From NCBI GenBank assembly GCA_020747015.1, contig JAGTJM010000007.1:806001-870000 (forward strand): DNA of 64,000 nt, given 5' to 3'. Every line of letters starts with the position of its first letter. Within the stretch, counting starts at the first letter, position 1. Made by a program: the position numbers and the translations under genes. Positions 21,707-31,386 of this stretch are shown in pieces. Origin of the DNA: Pyrenochaeta sp. MPI-SDFR-AT-0127 (taxonomy: Eukaryota; Ascomycota; Dothideomycetes; Pleosporales; Cucurbitariaceae). The notes under the pieces were generated by a model that did no database searches, was not told the DNA's origin, and worked only from the letters and a program-made list of their open reading frames with translations.

Positions 21707-22537
21707 AGTTTAGTGCTCGATTGCATCACTGCATAATCGGTCCACTGCATGCAGTGTATTGTATGATCGATGTCGATGGTGCACGCGATTTACCCCTCAC
21801 CCAGCTCAGCCTTCTAACTGCGTCTTCCCATGTTTGAAGGAAAACACCATGGTTTCTTGAACTCTTGCTATGGGGAGCTCATTGAGTTAGCTATGATGTC
21901 TTCGTCCCTTTTTGTTTCAACTCGATTCGTTGCCGTGTACTATTTGCGGATATGGCAGTAGGTGTGGGTAGAAGTTGAAATACCCCGCGTTTTCTTGTGT
22001 CGTTACGGGAGGGATAGCTGTAGTTTACAGTATTAGCTGACCGTTTCGAGATGGTTTGAATACAGGGGCTGGATATGGATCGAGTGGTGTGGTGTAGCAT
22101 CTGAGAGGTGGGTGCGGTTGACGCTAACACGAAAAATACCAGGCTGAACGCCAGACGCAAAAAGCCTTTGGTCTGGACGTTTTGCTTGTCTGTCTAGGCT
22201 GATCCCCGATAACGACGCTTCCATCACTGGCGTACCAGTGTACGAGACTTCTATTCCAGCTGGCGCAGTTGCCAACCTATAGGGACTAGCTTCGCAGTTC
22301 AATGCCTTTCGTGGGGAACTTTGCCTTGTCGTGGTTAGAGGCAATAAGGGGCGCGTTACGGCCCGAATTGCAAACGGGCTGTCGTGCTCGTTTGATTCTC
22401 AGTCTCGTGTGAAGCACCGCCAGGTAGTGCAACTCCTCTCCTATCGTCAATGGTTTTTGGTGCAGTTCCTTGCATGAGATTTCACGATTGAAGGTGCTGA
22501 CATTTGTTCACAGCCTCGCGAAACCACCATCTGCAGG
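21707..22537. other. No gene recognised; possible 5' exons of the surface-protein gene
   Basis: The frame of the downstream gene stays open for about 55 bases upstream of its ATG (ADICSQPRETTICR) after a TGA. A further exon with a signal peptide may therefore exist here, but I could not place it. Confidence 0.3.
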
Positions 22538-23473
22538 ATGGCTGATTCATCCCTAGCAATGGAGATTGCGGCTTTGGACTCCGTTGTTGTCCCTGCAGAA
22601 TTCACGATGTATGATCCTGACAACCGAATACTCATTATGACTACCTCGGTTCTCGGTGAGGTTACTGCCGTAGTTGATGTGCTCGTGGTGCGCACAAACG
22701 CACAAAGCACTACCGTCATGTCTACCGAAGTTCGATCAGCGATTATGGAAACGACGATCAATTCAGCCGGACGTACTTGGGTGACCACGGCCGCTGGCGA
22801 GTTCGCGCAGATAGCTGGCCAAGTCCTGCCGAGAATAGACGGGGGAGTTTCGACCTTTTCGACGATGTTTACACCTGGCAGTGGACGTATAACTTATACT
22901 AATTTGATTACGACGACTGGCGCCGATGGTCGTCCCATGACCATAACAACGTACGACATCGTCGATCCTATATCAGTTCCTTCTTCCGCGTCACCAACAT
23001 TGTCATCCCCTCTCGCCCTCGCATCCACTTCTCCCAAAGTGACACCCTGCACCGTCGGCAATGACGCTCCTTGCGGCCCAGGCTCGACATGCACCAGATA
23101 TATGACGGGGCCGCAGTTAGGTCAATGTGTTGCGGCCCCTGTGCTACCTTCGACTACGCCGCGACCTACATCAACCGGCACATCCCTCCCCTCCCTTGGC
23201 ACGCCGGCGCTCTCTTCCTCTTCCACCCTCAGCGGCGGAGCAATAGCCGGCATTGCGATTGGCGTCATCGCCATCTTCGCAGCAAGCATCATTGTTCTGT
23301 GGTTTTTTATGAAGCGCAGAAAAGCCGCGAAGACCAACCCCCACCTTGGACATCACGATCGTCCGATAAAGCAGTCACCAAGCGAACTGCCTGTTTCTGC
23401 TGTAGAAGCGCCAAGACAAGAGATGCACGCTATGTGTACACCTGCAGAGTTACCTGCTAGTCTGGTGCGATAA
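22538..23473 (+). CDS. Single-pass surface protein, Ser/Thr-rich
   Basis: The frame encodes 311 residues: an extracellular part with CTVGNDAPCGPGSTC and a Ser/Thr/Pro-rich stalk (residues ~150-230), one transmembrane helix (GGAIAGIAIGVIAIFAASII), then a basic stop-transfer MKRRKAAK and a short cytoplasmic tail ending PAELPASLVR. No signal peptide follows the ATG at 22538, so the true start is probably in an upstream exon. The layout (Cys cluster, stalk, TM, EM/ELP tail) is shared with the genes at 29196-30241 and 16197-17611. Function unknown; a wall-sensing or adhesion role would be inference. Confidence 0.6.
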   Translation: MADSSLAMEIAALDSVVVPAEFTMYDPDNRILIMTTSVLGEVTAVVDVLVVRTNAQSTTVMSTEVRSAIMETTINSAGRTWVTTAAGEFAQIAGQVLPRIDGGVSTFSTMFTPGSGRITYTNLITTTGADGRPMTITTYDIVDPISVPSSASPTLSSPLALASTSPKVTPCTVGNDAPCGPGSTCTRYMTGPQLGQCVAAPVLPSTTPRPTSTGTSLPSLGTPALSSSSTLSGGAIAGIAIGVIAIFAASIIVLWFFMKRRKAAKTNPHLGHHDRPIKQSPSELPVSAVEAPRQEMHAMCTPAELPASLVR

Positions 23474-23744
23474 TTTCAGAAGCTTCTTGTATTTAGAAGC
23501 TTAAGAATAAAGGAAATGGCATGGGGTGTTCAGATTGGATATGCGATCGCTGGTTTTGTCTCCAATGGTTCACTCCCTTGCATACCTTAGTATGGGAAGC
23601 GAAGCAAGTCACGCATTGTCAAAAAACTGGCTCAAAACTGTTCTGGAGGTAAATATGGTGTTAGAATCAGAGAACGTTCTTCCCGAAATCTATAATTAGC
23701 TAACTTTGTAACTCACCAAGATCTACTTAGTAGGGGTACATAGG
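23474..23744. other. No gene recognised
   Basis: Non-coding by eye, up to the miniature element. Confidence 0.35.
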
Positions 23745-23853
23745 CAAGGTGTGGCCTGTGCTCAGTATGTTAGGGCGGCGACGTTTACAGGTGGCAAGTT
23801 GCCACCGTTAATCAATCAAGGAGGACGGCCGACCCGCACCGGCCACACCCTTG
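23745..23853. repeat. Miniature copy of the unit A/B/C terminal repeat
   Basis: The 109 bases start CAAGGTGTGGCCTGTGC and end GCACCGGCCACACCCTTG. The two ends are thus an inverted pair of the tip shared by units A, B and C. It could be a MITE derived from the same family or a collapsed pair of ends. No target duplication was seen. Confidence 0.5.
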
Positions 23854-24680
23854 TAGCATCGCAGAAGATAGTGTACAAGAGCGAAGACAGTTCGTCATTG
23901 TCTGCGCTTGACGGAGTGACCGTCGCCGCGTAGTGCCATATAGGCTAACATCATGATCCTCTGCTGCGCTCCTGGTGTCTTGCGATACTTGTTCTCATCA
24001 TCACGTCCACTGCTTGCGTCCACCGCTTGTGTCCGCCGCTGCGCTCCCGTTCATGGTGCCTTGCCAACGCCTTGCCGTAAACGTCCTCGCCATTGCTGTG
24101 CCTGTCGTTATGCCCACCCCGCCGCCAACACTGTGCTAGTGGTATAGCCACAATATAACAGAAGCAGTTGTCACCCATCAACCTGAGTTGGAGGGGTAAG
24201 TAAGCCGAGAGGACATCGTCGAGGCATAAGCGGAGCGGGTAGCGGAGGAAGCTACGGTGGTGAAAGGCAGATAAGGTTCGAAGCGCGGAAATCCTGCGTC
24301 AACATTAGCGAAGGTTCAGACTCAAAAGTGTGGGATGAAGGTCGCGGAGGCCCGAAGCGTATGTTCCTTGCACGAAGACCCAAGCCATACTGCTTCAGCA
24401 ACGTAGCAGGTGCGCAAGCTGTGAACGTGCGAAGTCGTGAAGAGGACAAGACAATCTACTATAGGGCCAGAAGGATATGTCAGAACATCTCAGCAATAGA
24501 CAGAGCGTGGCTTCGAGGGTAGCGGGACGTTAGCTGTCGCGCAAGTCGGGAATCCGTTGTCGCTTTTCGGGGCGTTCCCTTATCATCTCGGCCTGCACCG
24601 GCACGCAAGGACTACGCGCAGCCACAGGCTGGGCGATCTGACAACCCATGTCAAATTACTTCGTGAGCCACACCTGAGAC
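23854..24680. other. No gene recognised
   Basis: Several short GC-rich frames on both strands without a recognisable domain. Confidence 0.35.
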
Positions 24681-25550
24681 GTGGGGGTTCGTATTGCACT
24701 AGACCGTATAAGTGGCTCCTTAGATCAGAAGTACAACGGGGGTGGCGACCTTGAGGGAGATCTGCACCAAAGCAAGATTAGAATTCATCAGGAATCAGCA
24801 CTTCTATTCCTCCATTCGTACCTTTATTGTCAAAATTCGGAGGGAAACATACTCCGCATCGAAATGCGTGAAGGCGAATGGCTCGATCCGCTCAATTTGC
24901 ATACTAAAGAGTTTGATCCTCTGCAAAGGGCCTGGATGGGCACACCTATATCAGGAAATTTCGAGCGGTACGCGGATAATCAGGGTTCCCATCTAGGGGC
25001 AGTACTTTATTACCTGTCATCTCAGGGAAAAATAGTCAGAGGTATCGACGGATTCATTCGGCGAAACCAGGACCAAAATATTCCGGACATGGAAAATCCG
25101 CGAGTGTCTGCATGGCAGCAATCTCCTTGGGTGAATACTGAACAAGGGTTTCTGCTGTCTCCAGATTTTTCCATGGCACCAGATCATCCCAATTGGGCGA
25201 CTCCGCCAATTGTGTTTCGAACTGCTGGAGATTTCTTGAATATGTGCTGGCAAAGCAAAGAAAATGATGCACGATGGGTGTTCCACCCGCGGGTCTGCCG
25301 GACGGCGCCTGGAAGCCGTTTCCATTTACATTTCTCTTGCCTGCACTCTTGCTACGAGACAGCGTATATCTTCTTTTTCTCTCAGGGTGCAAAGCTGGAG
25401 GTGATCGAAATAGATCCCCCCGTATCAGAGGACAACCCTTACATTTCGCACCGCACCATCGTTGATGAAAGCTGTGGGGCTAAGTCGTGGCAGCGGTTAA
25501 TTATGAATACCAGCGTGGCCAGCAGTGTATCGTGTATGACGGAGGGTTGA
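24681..25550 (+). CDS. Possible fungal lectin-like beta-propeller fragment
   Basis: The 289-codon frame starts at a GTG; the first in-frame ATG lies further in (near 24862, MREGEWLDPL). Blade-like repeats such as YCQNSEGNILRIEMREGEW and AVLYYLSSQGKIV resemble the AAL/fucose-specific lectin pattern of a short strand with Gly-Asn-Ile and a trailing Trp. No signal peptide is seen. The match is by eye and weak; it could be an unrelated hypothetical protein. The 5' end is missing or degraded. Confidence 0.35.
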   Translation: MGVRIALDRISGSLDQKYNGGGDLEGDLHQSKIRIHQESALLFLHSYLYCQNSEGNILRIEMREGEWLDPLNLHTKEFDPLQRAWMGTPISGNFERYADNQGSHLGAVLYYLSSQGKIVRGIDGFIRRNQDQNIPDMENPRVSAWQQSPWVNTEQGFLLSPDFSMAPDHPNWATPPIVFRTAGDFLNMCWQSKENDARWVFHPRVCRTAPGSRFHLHFSCLHSCYETAYIFFFSQGAKLEVIEIDPPVSEDNPYISHRTIVDESCGAKSWQRLIMNTSVASSVSCMTEG

Positions 25551-25854
25551 TATGCCCCCAGAACGACGACAAAGCTATTTACGGAAATGGGTTGAATATA
25601 AGTTAGTGGATATGATTCCTTTTAATCTTCTAATGCAAGCGGTTATGGGCTGGGCGAAAGTAATACGTGTTGCTCGTGTCTGAATATGTCTTGTCTATAC
25701 TATGGTATTAATTGCATAGCAGGGTGGACTAGATAGTCAACGGTTGTTCTCCGTGACATATACAATGTCTGGAGCTGCTTACAACTTAACATTCTTGATG
25801 TAGAGCCAATGAGGTAAGGCTCCCGCCAAGCGAAGATGAGGCCCGTGCGGGGAG

Positions 25855-26694
25855 TTGGATCTCAAGTCGCAAAAACTGGAAGCCGATTCTGCAAGCGAGT
25901 GTACAGTGCTTTGGAGGAACCGTGCCAGAGCCGCGCGACGCGCTGGAGGCGCTAGGCCCGACCTAGAAGAGACAGCAAAGACGGCATCAAAACAGTACCA
26001 TGACGCCATTCGGCAACAGAAGAAAAAGCACTGGGACGACTTCCTGGCGGACAACGACAACATCTGGAACGCGGCCAAGTACCTGAAGGCGGGCAACGAG
26101 GCATTCGGGACAGTCCCACCGCTCAACAGAATGGACGGGACGACTACGGTCGACCAGGAGGAACAAGCCGAAGAGCTGCTCGGTACCTTCTTCCCTCCAC
26201 TCCCAATCCATATCGACGATGAAGGAGCCAGACCGCAGAGAACGCCCATAGACATGCCAACCATCACGTTCGAGGAAATAGAGAGGCAGCTGCACGTGGC
26301 GAAGCCATGGAAAGCACCTGGGGACGACGGGCTGCCGGTGGCAGTGTGGAAGCAGGTCTGGCCAACAGTTAAACACCACGTCCTCGCACTGTTCCGGCAA
26401 TCACTAGAAGAAGGATCACTACCCAGCCAATGGAGACACGCCAAGATCATCCCGCTCAAGAAGCCAGGCAAGGACAACTACACAGTTGCAAAAGCCTGGA
26501 GGCCCATCTCACTGCTCGCCACGCTGGGAAAAGTGCTTGAGTCAGTAGTGGCAGAGAGGATTTCGCACATGGTGGAGGTACACGGGCTTCTGCCCACTAA
26601 CCACTTTGGGGCGCGCAAGCAGCGATCAGCTGAGCAAGCACTGGTACTTCTACTTAGCCAATCTACGGAAATCCGGGCCCACTGCGGGCCCTAA
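25855..26694 (+). mobile_element. LINE fragment (endonuclease-RT linker and start of reverse transcriptase)
   Basis: The frame shows KAPGDDGLPVAVWK, WRHAKIIPLKKPGKD, and WRPISLLATLGKVLESVVAE followed by FGARKQRSAEQAL: the first RT motifs of Tad1-like LINEs. The frame ends abruptly at 26694, before the catalytic YADD motif, so this is a 3'-truncated or rearranged copy. Confidence 0.8.
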
Positions 26695-26989
26695 ACTAGT
26701 CCGCTTTGGCTTCGGCCACTTCCTACAAGTATTTCAAGGTTCATCCGTTAATAAGTCAGTGCTTCAAAAAGGTTCCACTTGACTGACCATCACCGGCAAG
26801 AATAAAATTAGCTTCGCCAAGGCGCCTCTGACCAAAAACAGGTTTAAATTTTGCAGCTGCTCGCTGAACATAGATAATCATGTGACTAGGCATACTAGCC
26901 CTTTCTCACCGGAAACAGGCCCCACGGCGGGAACCAGAAGACCCCTGTGCTCGGCATCTCTTGGCATCTACCACTCTTCCTACAGCATA
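26695..26989. other. No gene recognised
   Basis: Short frames only, between the LINE fragment and repeat R2. Confidence 0.35.
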
Positions 26990-27262
26990 TTCTGCCCGGT
27001 GGCAACAACGCCCATCCAACCTCTCTCTTCATCAATGTCAGAAAAATAACGCCTCTCGCGCTTGTTGAGGGGCGGATAATTTTTCAGCGTGGACGAAGAG
27101 AGATTTTGGAGTGGTCGTTGTTGCCACGTAGCATATGATATGGGTGGTGCGGTGGGCGCCAAAGGAGAGGGGTTCAGAACCAGGCTTGGGAGAGGGTCCA
27201 CTGCGGGAACCAAAATGGGACCTATGGCTGGCGAGGCACAAACCCATACATGGCTCGTCTGA
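26990..27262 (-). repeat. Dispersed repeat R2 with an internal palindrome
   Basis: This copy replaces the 3' half of a HET gene. It carries the 55-bp block also found at 1-55, and aligns with 55610-55835. It includes a near-perfect inverted repeat: arm 26999-27053 (GGTGGCAACAACG at its outer end) and arm 27071-27128, separated by 17 bases. A foldback element is one explanation. Confidence 0.65.
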
Positions 27263-28112
27263 AGTTGCAGCGATCGTGCAGTAAGCCGAAGCGAAGACGC
27301 CTTCCATACGCTTTGCCTCGTCTTCCCAATCTTTCTCATTCCCCTGAATTATGCAAAGTGAGTCAATCCAGAGATAATGGAAACCAAGTTCTCGAGTTAC
27401 CTGGATAGCGTCCCGAAACGTCTTTGGTAGCTCAGATAAACTGAACCCCTTGAGTCGCAGTTCGATATTGTGGTCCGTTGTGCAGAATTTGAGTTTGTCC
27501 TCTTCGGCGAGTTTCCCCCAGCAGTGGGACAACGCGATGTATTCCATTCTGTCATTTTCCTTGGGGTAGTAGAGATGCAGAATATCATCCGGATCGTTCG
27601 GACCGCCGACGTAGAGGAGTCTTGTCGGCAATTCTGTGTTAGATCCGACATGGTCCTTATTGCAATTGTGCGACCCATCGCACCACCGAAGCCATGCGCC
27701 AAGTAGTGCAAAACGTGCAAGATCTTCCGCTTCGGGTAAGATTGGGAGGCTGATCTGGATGTCCTGACTAGTACTAGCTAAACATTTTGTGGTAAATATA
27801 TGTAGTGGCTCTGCCGGGCGTATGTAAGTGATAATACTAACCTGCATCAGAACACAACCGAAGAATTCGAGGCCCATCGCTTCCTATTTTCAACGCTGAT
27901 CGTTCCCGAACGATCCGAAAATTTAGCGCGTTATCATTGCAGTGATGTTGAACTGAACGGAGGAGTAGTGCGCAGAGCTTGCAATTTTTTTCAGCAGCAC
28001 TGACTTCGGAAAGATTAATGTTGCAATCAGCAGCACCAATGGAACGGCAACCAATACAACATTGGACTGGGGCAAGCTGAGTTGGTAACACGCTTGATGG
28101 CAAGCTTGTCAA
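27038..28112 (-). pseudogene. Truncated HET-domain gene
   Basis: Two exons (28112-27842 and 27777 onward) join over a 64-bp intron (27778-27841, GTTAGT donor). The N-terminal part has a CCIGCRSIG and CKLCALLLRS Cys cluster. The HET motifs follow: YIALSHCWGK, LPKTFRDAI, YLWIDSLCIIQ, and AYCTIAATS. At 27262, directly after AATS, homology ends and repeat R2 begins; the frame runs on through the repeat to 27038 only by chance. No ATG is found for the first exon (28112 is a TTG, and the frame is open some 50 bases further without an ATG), so both ends are incomplete. Canonical HET proteins continue for several hundred residues past this point. Confidence 0.8.
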
Positions 28113-28196
28113 GAAATCCCGAGCAAAATCATTGTCAAAGGTATGGCGCCAGTTATCGAGCTACATTCCTATTAGCACCCGTCAACTAGAGAGATT

Positions 28197-28490
28197 TGCC
28201 GGTCTACTCACCTCCTACACGCGACAGAATTAGTAGCAGCCTCACATATCAAGATCTACAGGTCTACTTACATCCTACACCACCAAACAGGCCAGAATCA
28301 GTAGTAGCCTCACATGCTGGTATTCGTAGGTCTACTTACGGCCTACACCAAACGGGCCGGAATCAGCAGTAGCCTCGCATGCCAGTATTCGCAGGCCAAC
28401 TTACAGTCTACACCACCAAACGGGCCAGAATCAGCAGTAGCCTCGCATGCCAGTATTCGCAGGTCTACTTACGTACTACACCGCCTTCCC
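28197..28490. repeat. 62-68-bp minisatellite, about 4.3 units
   Basis: Units begin GGTCTACTTAC near 28199, 28261, 28329, 28394 and 28462 and contain CAGAATCAGCAGTAGCCTC and a GTATTCG block. The last full units are most alike, suggesting recent tandem amplification. Confidence 0.85.
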
Positions 28491-29195
28491 TCCTAAGTTA
28501 ATCCTTCCCTCCTCCTTCCCTCCTCCATCCTCCCAAGAGCTATTACCCCTCCTACTTAGGTGATGATACTATGGTCATGAATTCGATGATTGCAAGTGCA
28601 CTTGAGTTCCGGAAGCTTCTCATAGAATGTTGTAGTGGTAAAACGAATCTCATCGACCACATATTTCTCGCAGGTACAACGAGAACATTTTCCGGGCTAG
28701 TTTACGCATTAGCTACCCGAGAGCAAGCGCGATGGCCGCAGTGTCTGGCCTCCACGATCCAATACCACTTTCTCACCGTCCACCTACGCTGCACTGCATG
28801 CCATTGGAGGAACAAGGTCAAGGCCTTCTGCAAAGGGTATCTCGCTCAGGCAGGCTCAGCGACATCTCCCCGGCATCAATATTCACCCGCTGTCAACCGA
28901 TGGCATTCTTCTTGTATCTCTCCAGGGCTGGGGCGGCATAACCGGTCTTGCTAAGTCCATGGGTCTTGTTTCATCCGCCGTTCACCTCGGATGGCTAACC
29001 TCCGCTTAGCTCTTCCTGCCCCCCCCCCCCCCCCCCCCGTCGATGTATGCTCATTACATTCAGCTATGGCCATCTGATAGTCCGTATGAAGCCGCCCCGC
29101 CCTGATATAAATCGACGATTAAAGTTCTTTAAAGTTCTTATAACCCAACAGTTGAGTCACCCTATGCGCCACCGGTGGCCCGAGGTATGCATCCT
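28491..29195. other. No gene recognised; contains a C20 homopolymer
   Basis: Overlapping short frames lack domains. A run of 20 C residues lies at 29019-29038, a likely place for length errors. Confidence 0.5.
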
Positions 29196-30241
29196 TCAAC
29201 AGTACCTCGGAGACGTCGTTTCTAGCTCAGCGATTCCAGTTCGTCTAATCGGTAGTCCTTCCATTTCCATACGTTCCGCTTCCTGAAGTTCATGCGTTAC
29301 ATTGCCAGCGAAGTGCTTATCCTGATTCCATGTCATATCCGGAAAACCATTTGGATGCAGAGAGGCTTGCGGGGCCGGCAAAGTGCTTAGAGGCTCTGGT
29401 AGAGATGTACCGTCGCTTATAGATGGATTATCAGACGGAAGTGGTAGTCCAGAGCCCCGAATCTTGAACCTTTTGTAGACAATCGCGCCAATTATGGCTA
29501 TACCGAATACGGCTATTCCGCCTAAGATCGGACCGCTGATCCAAGCCTTCGATTTGATCGTCGCATCAGTATTCCCTGTAGGAGAGGGTGTGGGAGCTGA
29601 TAGCGTATGAATGGAGCTCATCGTTGAGGACGGTTGGTCGGATGAAGGAAGAGAAGTAGTCGGAGCAGTCCTGTACAGATCCCATTGCCGCGCTCCGCAA
29701 GCAATCCAAGTCGAGAAGATAGGCGCCCCAGAGCTCTCGAATATACGATCGGTGACACAGGAGGAGTAGGTTTTGTCCAAGCTAAAGACGTGTTAGGGAG
29801 ACAGGGCGGAGGAGGGAGTGGGAGGACCGGTCTACCAGGTTAGACTTGCGGCACCGCCGACAAGAACATCAGTGCCTTTACACGCCGTGAATGGGCGACA
29901 GTCTCTGATGCTTGAATGTTGGCATCCACCATACCCGTTGGATGTACACCAGGTATATCCGCTATTACCCCAGAGCGCATCGCAATTCCAAGCCGTGTCT
30001 GTCGCTCTACAGTTAGACTGAAGAATGCTCGAGCTCCAAACGCGCCGATGTACCTACATTTGCCGCGACCGTCAGCACTATAATATCCAACGAACGGACC
30101 GCTTGCGAGCTCCCTCGGAAACAACGGTAGGGGAGTGACGGCTGCCGTTCCCGGCTCATCAGTTGTTCCAGTAGAGCATAATGACACGCGGCAGGTTAGG
30201 AAGAGAAGAAAGCAAAGATGGATTTGGAATGGAGGGGTCAT
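29196..30241 (-). CDS. Secreted-type single-pass surface protein
   Basis: Three exons (30241-30058, 30004-29836, 29781-29196) give 312 residues with fully consistent phases; both introns (53 and 54 bp) contain CTAAC branch sites. The ATG at 30241 starts a signal peptide (MTPPFQIHLCFLLFLTCRVS). The ectodomain, GPFVGYYSADGRG then CDALWGNSGYTWC, CQHSSIRDCRPFTAC and CVTDRIF, is Cys-rich. A Ser/Thr/Pro stalk, one TM helix (ISGPILGGIAVFGIAIIGAI) and a basic YKRFKIR follow. The tail carries EMEGLP and AELET motifs. The family is common in Pezizomycotina and has no assigned function; a receptor-like or wall-anchored role is inference. The gene looks intact. Confidence 0.75.
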
Positions 30242-30783
30242 GATGGCTGGTTTGCAATGATGATATCCCGTGAATCTGGATATTTGGGATTCTCCTGTTT
30301 GCGGATATTGTAGGTGCTGGCTGACTTATTTACGGCGGAATTTTCCGCCTTAGAAACTCGGTGGCTTAACGCCACGAGATGCAGGATCTAGAAGCATTTT
30401 GGTGAGAAGTGCAGATGATTGGGCGGGCGCATTTTCAGCTTTGTGTTTAAGCTTTCAAGGCTGAACTCGCAGACTCACCCCCAGCGAACGATGCTTTTAG
30501 AGCAAGTACCAAGTCACGTGTCGCACGCCATTGGCCAAGGGCAGTAGTTCGCTTAGCAGTCCACGTGATGTCTTCATTAAAGACTCAGAGACCGGTGCCA
30601 TCTCTTCAAGACAGACGACACACATTGTCGTACACACAAATACAATCACAAAACCATCTTAACTTTGTGCCTCATATCCCAATCATTTCCACTGTTCAGT
30701 TAACCTCTACAGTGCGACATCACGCAAGATTTAAATTGAGCTGATATAGAAGCGTCCTTTTGTTACTATCGCGCGCAATCTAC
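30242..30783. other. Promoter side of the surface-protein gene; no gene recognised
   Basis: No frames with domains. CACGTG-like boxes occur near 30515 and 30562, but their role is unknown. Confidence 0.35.
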
Positions 30784-30916
30784 CTACAGGGGCCGCCAAG
30801 CAGGTCTGTGGCTGTGTATATGCTTGGCAAGCGGGCCGACCTCAGCCCCGCAGCTTGCAATCCGGCTCACCTTTCTCCAGTCAACCAACTCACCTCTTAC
30901 AAAATTCGCCACCTCA
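30784..30916 (+). repeat. Dispersed repeat R3, outer flank of unit B
   Basis: It aligns with the reverse complement of 62682-62816: shared blocks include GTCAACCA, CTCACCTCTT, ATTCGCCACCT and TGGCTGTG. In both places R3 abuts the outer tip of an inverted-repeat unit, so R3 is either a preferred target or an outer part of the element. Confidence 0.6.
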
Positions 30917-31136
30917 CAAAGGTCATGGCCAGTGCGGGTCGGCCATCGCCCCGCTAGCGGTGACAACTCAAAGTACCGTTCTCGCATAGGCTACACCTCA
31001 CCATGATGGGTAAGCGAACTGCTGTGCCTTGGCCATGCTGTTTTTGTATTACGCCTGGCCCGCCGCTTTAGAGACAGTCTACTTGTTGACTTCCTTTACT
31101 CGCTAAGTTTCATAGCCTCTAGCGCCATGTTGTGAT
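30917..31136 (+). repeat. Left terminal inverted repeat of unit B
   Basis: It begins CAAAGGTCATGGCC, then AGTGCGGGTCGGCC, and aligns over about 220 bases with the reverse complement of 33967-34202 (shared blocks: TACCGTTCTC, CATAGGCTA, AAGCGAACTGCT, CCTGGCC, CGCTTTA, AGTCTACTTG, GCCATGTT). Most differences are transitions. Confidence 0.85.
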
Positions 31137-31386
31137 GGCTTCGCGACATGATTTGGAAGTTGGAATGTGGAAGGGATAGCGCTGGTGGCTGAGCCCGTTG
31201 TTTAGCGCCTTCGCGTGCACTGCCTCGACAGTCTGCCATCAAAGCCCACGTTCAGCTATCATAATCTGTCAACTACTTCTGTCGTTCCCATAATTTATAG
31301 CCGCTATCTTAGTCGGTCCTAAACAGCCGCTTGCCCCGAATCGTTTGCGTTCTCTGCCCTCACGTCCCGGAAGAGGGGCAGTAGCC

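Noticed and set aside
29019..29038. Telomere-like or regulatory C-rich tract
   Set aside because: It is a plain C20 homopolymer without TTAGGG-type units.
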